Part shown: piece after piece, positions 24,830 through 32,377 of the stretch | How positions within the stretch are numbered: position 1 is the first letter of the stretch | Layout of the letters: the number at the start of each line of letters is the position of its first letter | Assembly: GCF_000213975.1 (NCBI RefSeq) | Contig: NZ_GL892076.1 | Location: 1,050,905-1,114,904 of the forward strand | From: Centipeda periodontii DSM 2778 | Lineage (GTDB): Bacteria; Bacillota; Negativicutes; Selenomonadales; Selenomonadaceae | Direction of reading: 5' to 3' | Length of the DNA: 64,000 bases | The notes under the pieces: model-generated | What the model was told of the DNA's origin: nothing | Seen by the model: the letters and a program-made list of their open reading frames with translations, nothing else | The model's database searches: none | Program-made: the position numbers and the translations under genes

Positions 24830-26749
24830 ATGCAGAAGCAGGAACGGTGTAAAAAGATTTTAGAAATGCTGCTCAAGAATCCGGAAGGCATGACCGGCAT
24901 GGAGCTTGCGCGTCGACTGGCTGTCTCCTCTCGAACGATTCGCTCAGATATCAAATCGCTGCAGGAGATGCTCGCAGATCAGCAGTGTCAGATTCTCGCT
25001 GCGCCCAATCGCGGCTATAAACTGCAGCGAGAGGAGACTGCGGAAAATCTGCTGCGCATTGTGGACGGAAAGGGAAAATCCGTCGGTCTGACGAGTGCAG
25101 GTGAGCAGCAGAACTATATCATCAGTCGCTTTCTGGAGTGCCTGCTGCAGGATACATCCGTTACGCAGATGACGCTTGCCGATGAGATGTATGTTGGGCT
25201 CTCGACCATCAAAAACTACCTGAGTACGACGCGGGAACGCTTTGCGGAGTATGATATCAAGGTTGTGTTGTATAAGACGGAAGGTCTGCGCATCGAGGGG
25301 GCGGAGGGAGATCTGCGCAGCTTTATCGTGGACTATCTGCATGAAGTGCGGGATGAAAGGGTGCGAAGTCTGCTGTTTGACAAGATCAGCTGTGAAGCAA
25401 TGGACAAGATTTTGTCGCAGACGGCGAGCATCCGCAATCTCCAGTTGACGGATACAGCGCGTCATGATCTCGCCGTACAGACAGCACTTGCCATTCAAAG
25501 ATCCACTATGGAACACACAATCGAATGCCGTACCAGTATGGCGCAGAAGCTGGAGGAAACCTTTGAGTACAGTGCGGCGAAAGAGGTTGCAAACGAAATC
25601 TTTCGTTATACCGGCATGGACATCCCATACAGCGAGGTGTTCTATATCACACAGTGCCTTCTGACGGGCAAGAAGCTGCTGGATATCGGCAGTACCGTCA
25701 ATGATGCCCATGTGAAGGAGCTTGTCGAAAAGGTTCTCGTTGCTGTAGATAAGAAGTTTGGGCTTGATTTTACGGCAGATGAGTACCTAAAGGATGGTCT
25801 CATGCTTCACCTGCGCATTGCGATTGCACGGGTGAAATTTCGCGTCAACATCCGCAATGAACTGCTCAGTTCGGTCAAGCAGGATTACCCCCTTGCCTTT
25901 CAGATTGCCGTATATGCGGCAAAGATGGTACGTGAAATCGACCATATTGAGTTTAACGAGAATGAGATCGGCTACATTGCCCTGCATTTCGGTGCTTCGA
26001 TGAGTCGGAACAGTATGGCCGAGGAGGAACATCCGAAGAATGTCTATGTCGTGTGTTCGGCAGGTCTTGGCGTCTCCGTCCTCATGAAGGCAAAGCTGAA
26101 AGAGCATTTTCGCGGCAGCATCCACGTCATCAGTGTTCTTCCCGCATACAAGCTGACGGCAGAGATGGTGGAGGAGGCAGACTATGTTATCTCCACCGTT
26201 CCGCTTATGATGGATTCCCCGAAAATCATCCGCGTCAACCATATGCTGCGCACGGATGATATTGAGAAGATCCAGCGCATCATGTTCCAAAAGCAGGATG
26301 TTCTAGATGCGGAGATCGTTCGGCAATTCTTTCGTGAAGAGAGCTTCTATGTGGATCGAGAATTCCGTACACGCGAAGAGTGCTTGGAGTTTCTCACGGA
26401 TGAAGCGGTTGCAAATGGATGGATGGATGCAGAAGGAAAGAGTTCCGTATTTGAACGCGAACGTATGTCCTCGACGAGTATTGGAAATTTTGCTGCGATA
26501 CCGCATGCGATCTCTACGGAATGTGTCGTTTCGAATATTTCCGTGCTCATCCTAAAAGATCCGGTACATTGGGAGGATTTCCCCGTGCGTGTCGTCTTTC
26601 TGCTCAATATTGAGCAGACGAAAGCAGCTCTTTGGGAGAAGCTCTTTCTCAAACTCTACGAGTTCATCAAAGAACATCATGGATTGGAATCCCTGCTCAA
26701 ACATAAATCCTATGAGAGATTTCTCGAGGAGTTCACGGCGGTCTTATGA
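24830..26749 (+). CDS. PRD-containing transcriptional activator with PTS EIIB- and EIIA-like domains (MtlR/LicR type)
   Basis: Regulators of this class are controlled by PTS phosphorylation. The 639-residue product has two N-terminal winged-helix regions (residues about 1-65, SSRTIRSDIKSLQEM, and about 90-150, QMTLADEMYVGLSTIKNYL), two PRD domains (about 180-290 and 295-395), a Gat-type EIIB-like domain with Cys409 (VVCSAGLGVSVL), and an EIIA domain with His559 (AIPHAIS). ATG 24830 lies 7 nt after GGGAGGG and is preferred over ATG 24824. The PTS genes directly downstream are the likely targets. The gene ends in its own terminator. Confidence 0.88.
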   Translation: MQKQERCKKILEMLLKNPEGMTGMELARRLAVSSRTIRSDIKSLQEMLADQQCQILAAPNRGYKLQREETAENLLRIVDGKGKSVGLTSAGEQQNYIISRFLECLLQDTSVTQMTLADEMYVGLSTIKNYLSTTRERFAEYDIKVVLYKTEGLRIEGAEGDLRSFIVDYLHEVRDERVRSLLFDKISCEAMDKILSQTASIRNLQLTDTARHDLAVQTALAIQRSTMEHTIECRTSMAQKLEETFEYSAAKEVANEIFRYTGMDIPYSEVFYITQCLLTGKKLLDIGSTVNDAHVKELVEKVLVAVDKKFGLDFTADEYLKDGLMLHLRIAIARVKFRVNIRNELLSSVKQDYPLAFQIAVYAAKMVREIDHIEFNENEIGYIALHFGASMSRNSMAEEEHPKNVYVVCSAGLGVSVLMKAKLKEHFRGSIHVISVLPAYKLTAEMVEEADYVISTVPLMMDSPKIIRVNHMLRTDDIEKIQRIMFQKQDVLDAEIVRQFFREESFYVDREFRTREECLEFLTDEAVANGWMDAEGKSSVFERERMSSTSIGNFAAIPHAISTECVVSNISVLILKDPVHWEDFPVRVVFLLNIEQTKAALWEKLFLKLYEFIKEHHGLESLLKHKSYERFLEEFTAVL

Positions 26750-26764
26750 CCGCCTTTTTTTATT
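26737..26764 (+). terminator. Terminator overlapping the 3' end of the PRD regulator gene
   Basis: GGCGGTC and GACCGCC form a tight hairpin followed by eight T; the stop codon of the gene is in the loop. Confidence 0.85.
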
Positions 26765-26935
26765 GCCGCAGTGAATGTCATACAGATGGATCATTGCGGA
26801 AATGGAAAACGGAAAGCCTTTCTAATATTTCCTCTTTTCAGGAATATTTCAGGAAAGAGATATGCCTATGATGGGAATTTGCTGCTCGGTATAATGAATT
26901 TGCTTCTGAAGGATACGTCGAAAGGAGGGGAGATC

Positions 26936-27406
26936 ATGGATGTTGCACTCAGTGAGGACCTTGTACTCTTGGATGTGGAGGCAGAGGACAATTTCGATCT
27001 GCTGCGTCAGGCGGCACAGCGACTGCATGAGCAGGGCTATGTAAAGGACAGTTATGCAGATGCGGTTGTTGCGCGAGAGAAGGTCTTTGCAACAGGTCTG
27101 CCGACGGTAATGGGCGGCGTCGCAATTCCGCATACGGATGTGGAGCATGTAAATACACCTGCGGTCTGCATTGCGCGTCTCAAGAAGCCAGTGGATTTCA
27201 TCGTCATGGGGGACGATACGGAGACGGTTTCCGTGGACTGCATCTTCATGCTGGCGATGAAGGAGGCACACGCACAGCTGACCCTTTTGCAAAACTTGAT
27301 GGGGATTTTGCAGGATGCAGATGCATTGAAGCTCGTAAAAACGGGTGAATCGGCGCGGAAGATCTGTACGTTCGTCAGAGAGCGTCTGTCGAAGGTAGAA
27401 GAGTGA
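26936..27406 (+). CDS. PTS system EIIA component, fructose/galactitol type
   Basis: EIIA accepts phosphate from HPr and passes it to EIIB. The 156-residue product has the phospho-acceptor His66 in VAIPHTDVEHV and the PTS_EIIA_2 fold pattern (AREKVFATGLPTVMGGVAIPH). The frame is open from 26771, but ATG 26936, 6 nt after AAAGGAGGGG, is clearly the start. A TATAAT at 26890-26895 may be the -10 of this operon. EIIB follows after 29 nt. Confidence 0.9.
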   Translation: MDVALSEDLVLLDVEAEDNFDLLRQAAQRLHEQGYVKDSYADAVVAREKVFATGLPTVMGGVAIPHTDVEHVNTPAVCIARLKKPVDFIVMGDDTETVSVDCIFMLAMKEAHAQLTLLQNLMGILQDADALKLVKTGESARKICTFVRERLSKVEE

Positions 27407-27435
27407 TTATTGATTGTAGAAAGAGAGTGAGCATC

Positions 27436-27729
27436 ATGGCAAATGACAAGAAGGTCGTATTGGTCGCATGTGGAACGGGCATTGCCACATCGACGGTCGT
27501 GAATACCGCACTTGAGAGTCTGGCGAAGGACAACGGAATCCAGATTGAGGTCATCCAGTGCAAGATCATGGAAGTGCCGAGCTACGCGGATCGCGCGGAT
27601 CTGCTCATCACGACGACAGTCGTGGATAAGGATCAGTACAAGTTCCCGGTCATCAATGGACGCCCCTTCCTCACAGGAATGGGTCTCGACAAGACGAAGG
27701 CGGAGATTCTCGCTGAGCTTCAAAAATAG
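27436..27729 (+). CDS. PTS system EIIB component, galactitol type
   Basis: The 97-residue product has the phosphocysteine at residue 12 (VLVACGTGIATSTVV), as in GatB-type EIIB proteins, and ends in a helix (GLDKTKAEILAELQK). It would transfer phosphate from EIIA to the sugar alcohol bound by EIIC. The start is ATG 27436. Confidence 0.9.
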   Translation: MANDKKVVLVACGTGIATSTVVNTALESLAKDNGIQIEVIQCKIMEVPSYADRADLLITTTVVDKDQYKFPVINGRPFLTGMGLDKTKAEILAELQK

Positions 27730-27807
27730 TACAAAGACGGTCTGTTCGGGCGCACGGGTGTAGCAGGGGCTTGTTCATCTCTGCGTCCAAAGAAGGAGGA
27801 ATATTTC

Positions 27808-29082
27808 ATGGAAACTTTGACTCCACTGGTGCAGGCATTTTTGGCACTTGGTCCCACAGTCATCCTGCCGGTTTTCATCTTCTTTATCGGTCTTGGCTTC
27901 GGTCTTGGTCCTGCGAAATCATTTCGTTCCGGACTTACCATCGGCGTCGGATTTGTCGGAATCGGTCTCGTCGTCGCACTGCTCGTCGATAATCTCGGTC
28001 CCGCGGCACAGGCCATGGTTGCGCGCTTCGGCATCAATCTCACGATCATTGACATCGGCTGGCCGGGCTCTGCAAGTCTTGCGTGGGCTTCTCCGATTGC
28101 GGCGATCATGTTGCCCATCGGCCTCCTTGTCAACTTCATCATGCTCATTACGAAGACGACCAAGACGATGGACGTCGATATCTGGAACTACTGGCATTTT
28201 ACGTTCTGCGGCGCATGTGTGTATGCGATCAACGGCAGCATTCCGCTTGCCATTCTGGCAGCGGTGCTCTTTGAGATTGCCATGCTGAAGCTTGCGGACT
28301 GGACGGCACCCTACATGGAGAAATACTATGACCTGCCGGGTGTTTCCGTCCCGACCGGCTCGACAATGGCGAACTCCCTCATTGGTATCCCGCTCATATG
28401 GCTCATTCAGAAGATTCCTGTCATCAAGGATCTCAAGGCTGATCCCGAGACGATCCAGAAGCGCTTCGGAATCTTCGGCGAGCCGATCTTTATGGGCTTG
28501 ATTCTCGGATGTATTCTTGGCGCTCTTGCCGGCTATGATATAGGAAAAACGATTCAGGTCGGCATGGCGATGGCGGGTGTCATGGTGCTCATGCCGCGCA
28601 TGGTGAAGCTCCTCATGGAAGGGTTGATTCCCATTTCCGAGGCAGCGCGCAACTTCCTTCAGAAGCGCTTCGGTGAGGACTCCGAGAACTCCAAGCTCTA
28701 CATCGGTCTTGACGCTGCTGTGACGACGGGGCATCCTGCCGTCATCGCAACTGCACTCATCCTCGTTCCGCTGACGCTGCTGCTCGCCGTCATTCTGCCG
28801 GGGAACAATATGCTGCCCTTCGGCGATCTGGCAACGATCCCGTTCTTTGTCGCAATGATCGTTGCGGCTGCACGCGGCAACATCATTCACTCAGTTCTCA
28901 GCGGTTTGGTTGTGATCGGCGTCTGCCTGTTGATGGGTACAGCACTGGCAGAGTTTCAGACATCGATGGGCGTCACGGCGAACTTCAAGATGCCGGAAGG
29001 TGCTGCGCTCATCTCAAGCATCGACCAAGCGGGTAATCTCGTCAATTTCATTATCTTTAAGCTGATATCGCTGTTCGCTTGA
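27808..29082 (+). CDS. PTS system EIIC component, galactitol (Gat) family
   Basis: EIIC is the membrane channel that imports and phosphorylates the substrate. The 424-residue protein is polytopic (about 10 segments) and has Gat-family features: LGPTVILPVFIFFIGLGFGLG at the N-terminus, WPGSASLAWASPIAAIMLP, DAAVTTGHPAVIATALIL and LPGNNMLPFGDLATIPFF. ATG 27808 follows AAGGAGG. Substrates of this family include galactitol, arabitol and other polyols; the exact one is unknown. Confidence 0.9.
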   Translation: METLTPLVQAFLALGPTVILPVFIFFIGLGFGLGPAKSFRSGLTIGVGFVGIGLVVALLVDNLGPAAQAMVARFGINLTIIDIGWPGSASLAWASPIAAIMLPIGLLVNFIMLITKTTKTMDVDIWNYWHFTFCGACVYAINGSIPLAILAAVLFEIAMLKLADWTAPYMEKYYDLPGVSVPTGSTMANSLIGIPLIWLIQKIPVIKDLKADPETIQKRFGIFGEPIFMGLILGCILGALAGYDIGKTIQVGMAMAGVMVLMPRMVKLLMEGLIPISEAARNFLQKRFGEDSENSKLYIGLDAAVTTGHPAVIATALILVPLTLLLAVILPGNNMLPFGDLATIPFFVAMIVAAARGNIIHSVLSGLVVIGVCLLMGTALAEFQTSMGVTANFKMPEGAALISSIDQAGNLVNFIIFKLISLFA

Positions 29083-29099
29083 GCAGATATTATTTCATG

Positions 29100-29138
29100 G
29101 GGCAGGGAGCAGGTTCGTGAGAACAGGCGTCCCTGCCC
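29100..29138 (+). terminator. Two-tier hairpin between EIIC and dehydrogenase genes
   Basis: GGGCAGGGA pairs with TCCCTGCCC over 9 bp, with a small inner stem GTTC-GTGA-GAAC. Only TTTA follows, so it may partly terminate or protect the PTS mRNA and lower expression of the dehydrogenase. Confidence 0.45.
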
Positions 29139-29165
29139 TTTACACAGGCGATAGGAGGAACTATC

Positions 29166-30203
29166 ATGAAGGCATTGGTCAAGGTCGCGAAGGGCGCGGG
29201 CAACTGGAATGTGATTGATAAGCCGGAGCCCGTTGTCGGCGAGGGACAGGTCAAGATTCGCGTGGAATACATCGGCATCTGCGGCAGTGATCTTCACACG
29301 TTCGAGGGGCATTACAACGTGGATGCCGAAGGGCTGACGATCGGTCATGAGTTTGCCGGTGTCGTCGCCGAAGTTGGCGCGGGCGTTACGAATGTGAAGG
29401 TCGGTGACCGTGTGACCTCCGAGACAACCTTTGAGATCTGCGGACACTGCCGCTACTGTGAGCGCGGGGAGTACAATCTCTGCTCGAGCCGCAAGGGGCT
29501 CGGTACGCAGCAGGACGGCGCCATGGCGCAGTACATTCTCACGCGTGCAAAGAGTCTGCACATCCTGCCGGAGAACGTGACGACGCGGCAGGCATCCATC
29601 ACGGAGGCGGCGGCGTGCGCGTATCATAGTGTCAATAAAGCGAAGATCACGAAAGGGGATATTGTCCTCGTCCTCGGACCCGGTCCCATCGGACTGCTCG
29701 TAGCGCAGGTCGTCATGGCATACGGTGGACGCGTTGTGATGACCGGTCTGACGCAGGATATGGGACGCCTCACGATTGCGAAGGAAAAATTCGGTGTGGA
29801 GCGCATTGTGGACGTGCAGAAGGAAGATGTCAAGGAGATTGTAAACTCCCTCACCGAGGACTATGGCGCCGATGTCTGCTATGACTGCACGGGCGCGGTT
29901 CCCTCCATGCAGCTTGGCATGGATCTCCTCAAGAAGGGCGGACAGTATGTGCAGGTCGGGCTCTTTGCGAAGAACGAAGTGACGGTCGATTTCTCCAAGA
30001 TCATCCAGAAGGAACTGACCGTTGTCGGCAGCCGCAGCCAGAACACGCATGATTGGGAACCGACGCTCAGGCTCATGAGCGAGCGCAAGATTGACGCGGA
30101 CAAGATGATCACGCACGAGGTTGGCATCGACGAGTGGGATAAGGCGTATCATCTGCTCAAGGGCGGTGAGGCGACTAAGATCGTCATGCACCCGATCGGA
30201 TAA
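29166..30203 (+). CDS. Zinc-dependent polyol dehydrogenase (GatD/SorD-like)
   Basis: Medium-chain dehydrogenases of this type oxidise polyols or polyol phosphates with NAD(P)+. The 345-residue product has catalytic-zinc residues Cys39 (GICGSDLH) and His61-Glu62 (IGHEF), structural-zinc cysteines 92, 95, 98 and 106 (CGHCRYCERGEYNLC) and a Rossmann motif LGPGPIGLLVAQV. Next to the Gat-type PTS it most likely oxidises the imported polyol phosphate. Oxidation at the carbon next to the phosphate would give a ketose 1-phosphate suited to the upstream aldolase (inference). Confidence 0.88.
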   Translation: MKALVKVAKGAGNWNVIDKPEPVVGEGQVKIRVEYIGICGSDLHTFEGHYNVDAEGLTIGHEFAGVVAEVGAGVTNVKVGDRVTSETTFEICGHCRYCERGEYNLCSSRKGLGTQQDGAMAQYILTRAKSLHILPENVTTRQASITEAAACAYHSVNKAKITKGDIVLVLGPGPIGLLVAQVVMAYGGRVVMTGLTQDMGRLTIAKEKFGVERIVDVQKEDVKEIVNSLTEDYGADVCYDCTGAVPSMQLGMDLLKKGGQYVQVGLFAKNEVTVDFSKIIQKELTVVGSRSQNTHDWEPTLRLMSERKIDADKMITHEVGIDEWDKAYHLLKGGEATKIVMHPIG

Positions 30204-30217
30204 AAGATACGCATGCG

Positions 30218-30264
30218 AAGAGGCTGTTGTACGAAGTTTTCTTGCTTCGTACAACAGCCTCTTT
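30218..30264. terminator. Long-stem bidirectional terminator (GGCTGTTG family, copy 2)
   Basis: AGAGGCTGTTGTACGAAG pairs with CTTCGTACAACAGCCTCT around an 8-nt-type loop. It lies between the convergent dehydrogenase and aroH genes. Relative to copies 1 and 4 the stem has compensating changes (TACG with CGTA), which supports selection on the stem. Confidence 0.75.
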
Positions 30265-30272
30265 GTGTGTCG

Positions 30273-30632
30273 TTATCCCTCAAGATCGGGGCGGAGATTT
30301 GCCGCCGCGCGCAGGTAGACGTGATGGATGGCCGACTGCGCCAGATCTGTATTGACGAGGAGGAGGACGCGGATGCAGCGCGGGAGACTGCCCTCGATGG
30401 CGCATTGACGCGCATCAAAGAGGGGAACGAGGTCAAAGCCCGCAATGCGGCGCACGCCTGCCGTCGGGAATGCCGCCGTCAGATCCTCGGTCACGCTGAA
30501 GATCGCCGCACCGATATCATTGGCGGTAATATCATTTGTGCGCAGCAGTTCACCGACGAGTTCCTGCGCCGCCTGCCAGATTTCTTCTTTGTCATTGCGC
30601 CCGACCGTGATGGCGCCTCGTATACCACGCAT
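30273..30632 (-). CDS. aroH: Chorismate mutase, AroH class
   Basis: AroH rearranges chorismate to prephenate for phenylalanine and tyrosine synthesis. The 119-residue product matches the small trimeric AroH family: MRGIRGAITV with Arg5, SVTEDLTAAFPTAGVRRIAG, and CIRVLLLVN with Arg88 equivalent to Arg90 of the B. subtilis enzyme. By alignment of the PLFDARQCAIEGSLPRCIRV segment, the B. subtilis catalytic Cys75 and Glu78 fall on Asp73 and Gln76, so the active site differs in detail. It starts 3 nt after the UbiB-family gene and shares its transcript. Confidence 0.87.
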   Translation of the reverse strand: MRGIRGAITVGRNDKEEIWQAAQELVGELLRTNDITANDIGAAIFSVTEDLTAAFPTAGVRRIAGFDLVPLFDARQCAIEGSLPRCIRVLLLVNTDLAQSAIHHVYLRAAANLRPDLEG

Positions 30633-30635
30633 ATG

Positions 30636-32234
30636 CTACACTCCCTTATGAATGTCCCAGATGAGCCGCAGGCTTAGTATGAATGCAATGAGATAGCCGA
30701 GGATGCCAAGAAAGGGGATGCCGCCGATCTGCGGCTTCATATCCGTCGTGCAGATGGTGCTTGAGGCAATGAGGAGTGCCGCGCATAGGAGAGCGATGAT
30801 GAGCTTGTTGATCATCTTGTCGAGGCGCTGAACGGGTTCCTCCGATCCTGTGAGATCGATGTTGAGCTTCGCCTGACCGCCAAGCGTCATCTTGAGGAGA
30901 TCGGCAAACTGCTCGGGAATTTGAACGGATTTGCGCAGGAGCATGATGCCCTCCTGCCGTGCCTTTGCAATTCCTTCGCGCCATGTCATGCCCTGCACAA
31001 GCCCCAAGGAGAGACTGCGCGCGAAAATATCGAGGAAGCTGACATCGGGGGCACAGCGCCGCATGACAATTTCGACCGTCATAACGCCGCGCGCAAACAT
31101 GGCAAGTCCGCTCGGACAGCCAATGTGGTGCATACGCAGGATGCCAAGGATTTGATTCGTTAGGACGCCCATGTGCACATCGGTGAAATCGAGGGATCCA
31201 TACTGCTCCATCATGACGTCAATGTCCTGATAGAGCTGGGCGTGGTTGATGCGCCCCTTGACAATGCCGAGCGCGAGGACGGCAGCCTTCATCTCGAAGG
31301 TGTCATGCGTTGCAAGCGCCAAAATCGCACGGCGCAGTGCCGTGCGGTCCCGGTTGCTGAGACGTCCCATCATGCCGAGGTCGAGCCAGACAATCGTGCC
31401 GTTCCGCACGCGGATGTTGCCGGGGTGCGGGTCGCCGTGAAAGAAGCCATCCTCGATGATCTGTTTCGCGTAGTTCTCACCGAGGCGGCGCCCAATCTGC
31501 GTGATGTTGACGCCCGCTGCATGCAGGGCATCGGTCTGATCGAGAGGGATGCCGTCGATGTACTCCATGACGAGGATGTGTTGGGTGGAGAGGTCACGCA
31601 GCACGCGCGGGCAGGAGATAAACGGGTTCTCGCGGTTGAGATGGGCAAACTCCTCGATATGTCCCGCCTCGATGAGGAAGTCCATCTCCTGCTTTGCGAT
31701 GTTCCACATCTCGTCCATGAGCGTACGGAAGTCCACGACATTATTGTCACGGTTGACAAGGCGAATGATGGTCGCGGCGCGCTTCATGAGCATGAGGTCC
31801 ATACGCATGACTTCGTGGATGCCGGGACGCTGCACCTTGATGACAACCTCCTCACCCGAGGTGAGGGTCGCACGGTGCGCCTGCGCAATGCTTGCCGAGC
31901 CGAGCGGTGTGCTGTCGATGATGCGGAACACCTTGTTCCATTCCTTATTGTACTCTTGCTCCACGATGGAGAGAATGACGGGGAAGGGGAGCGGGCGTGC
32001 GCCTGTCTGCAGCTTCATGAGTTCGTCGCAGTACTCGGTCGGGAGAAAGTCGGGGCGCATGCTCATGATCTGCCCGAACTTGACGAAGGTAGGACCGAGA
32101 TCCTCGAAGATCGCGCGCAGCTTCTCAGGGGTCAGACCATGCACGATGTCGTGACGGCGCAGGACAGTGACGATCTCGCGCAGACGCAGGGCGGCGTTCT
32201 TGTTCTCTGTCCCTTGTAATAGTGTCCCCAGCAT
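30636..32234 (-). CDS. ABC1/UbiB (AarF) family protein kinase-like protein
   Basis: The 532-residue product has the ABC1/ADCK motifs: the KxGQ motif FVKFGQIMSMRPDFLP, the Ala-rich loop GSASIAQAHRA, VIKVQRPG, EMDFLIEAGHIEEFAHLN, FFHGDPHPGNIRVRNG and WLDLGMMGRL. Two hydrophobic segments at the C-terminus (about 475-530) anchor it in the membrane. Family members act as atypical kinases or ATPases in quinone synthesis or lipid homeostasis; here a menaquinone or lipid role is only inference. ATG 32234 follows GGGAGGTGAG. Confidence 0.87.
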   Translation of the reverse strand: MLGTLLQGTENKNAALRLREIVTVLRRHDIVHGLTPEKLRAIFEDLGPTFVKFGQIMSMRPDFLPTEYCDELMKLQTGARPLPFPVILSIVEQEYNKEWNKVFRIIDSTPLGSASIAQAHRATLTSGEEVVIKVQRPGIHEVMRMDLMLMKRAATIIRLVNRDNNVVDFRTLMDEMWNIAKQEMDFLIEAGHIEEFAHLNRENPFISCPRVLRDLSTQHILVMEYIDGIPLDQTDALHAAGVNITQIGRRLGENYAKQIIEDGFFHGDPHPGNIRVRNGTIVWLDLGMMGRLSNRDRTALRRAILALATHDTFEMKAAVLALGIVKGRINHAQLYQDIDVMMEQYGSLDFTDVHMGVLTNQILGILRMHHIGCPSGLAMFARGVMTVEIVMRRCAPDVSFLDIFARSLSLGLVQGMTWREGIAKARQEGIMLLRKSVQIPEQFADLLKMTLGGQAKLNIDLTGSEEPVQRLDKMINKLIIALLCAALLIASSTICTTDMKPQIGGIPFLGILGYLIAFILSLRLIWDIHKGV

Positions 32235-32313
32235 GATCTCACCTCCCGACCGAATGGCATAGAACTTTTGCCGATGTGCTCCACGCGAACGTCTCGTTAC
32301 GCAAGTGATCGTG

Positions 32314-32334
32314 CTAAGGAATCACTGATCATAG
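32314..32334 (+). repeat. Possible solo MITE end
   Basis: TAAGGAATCACTGATCAT resembles the left terminal repeat of the MITE-like elements with two changes and no internal part. It lies between the UbiB and ABC-F genes. The remaining 32235-32377 gap shows nothing else recognisable. Confidence 0.35.
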
Positions 32335-32377
32335 GAGCAACATGCGGCACATGCGGCTATCTGTTCACTACAAAAAA

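Noticed and set aside
26762-26935. Sigma-54 (-24/-12) promoter for the PTS operon, as with LevR-type regulators
   Set aside because: No GG-N10-GC arrangement with proper spacing was found, and the PRD regulator lacks a sigma-54 interaction domain; a TATAAT is present instead.
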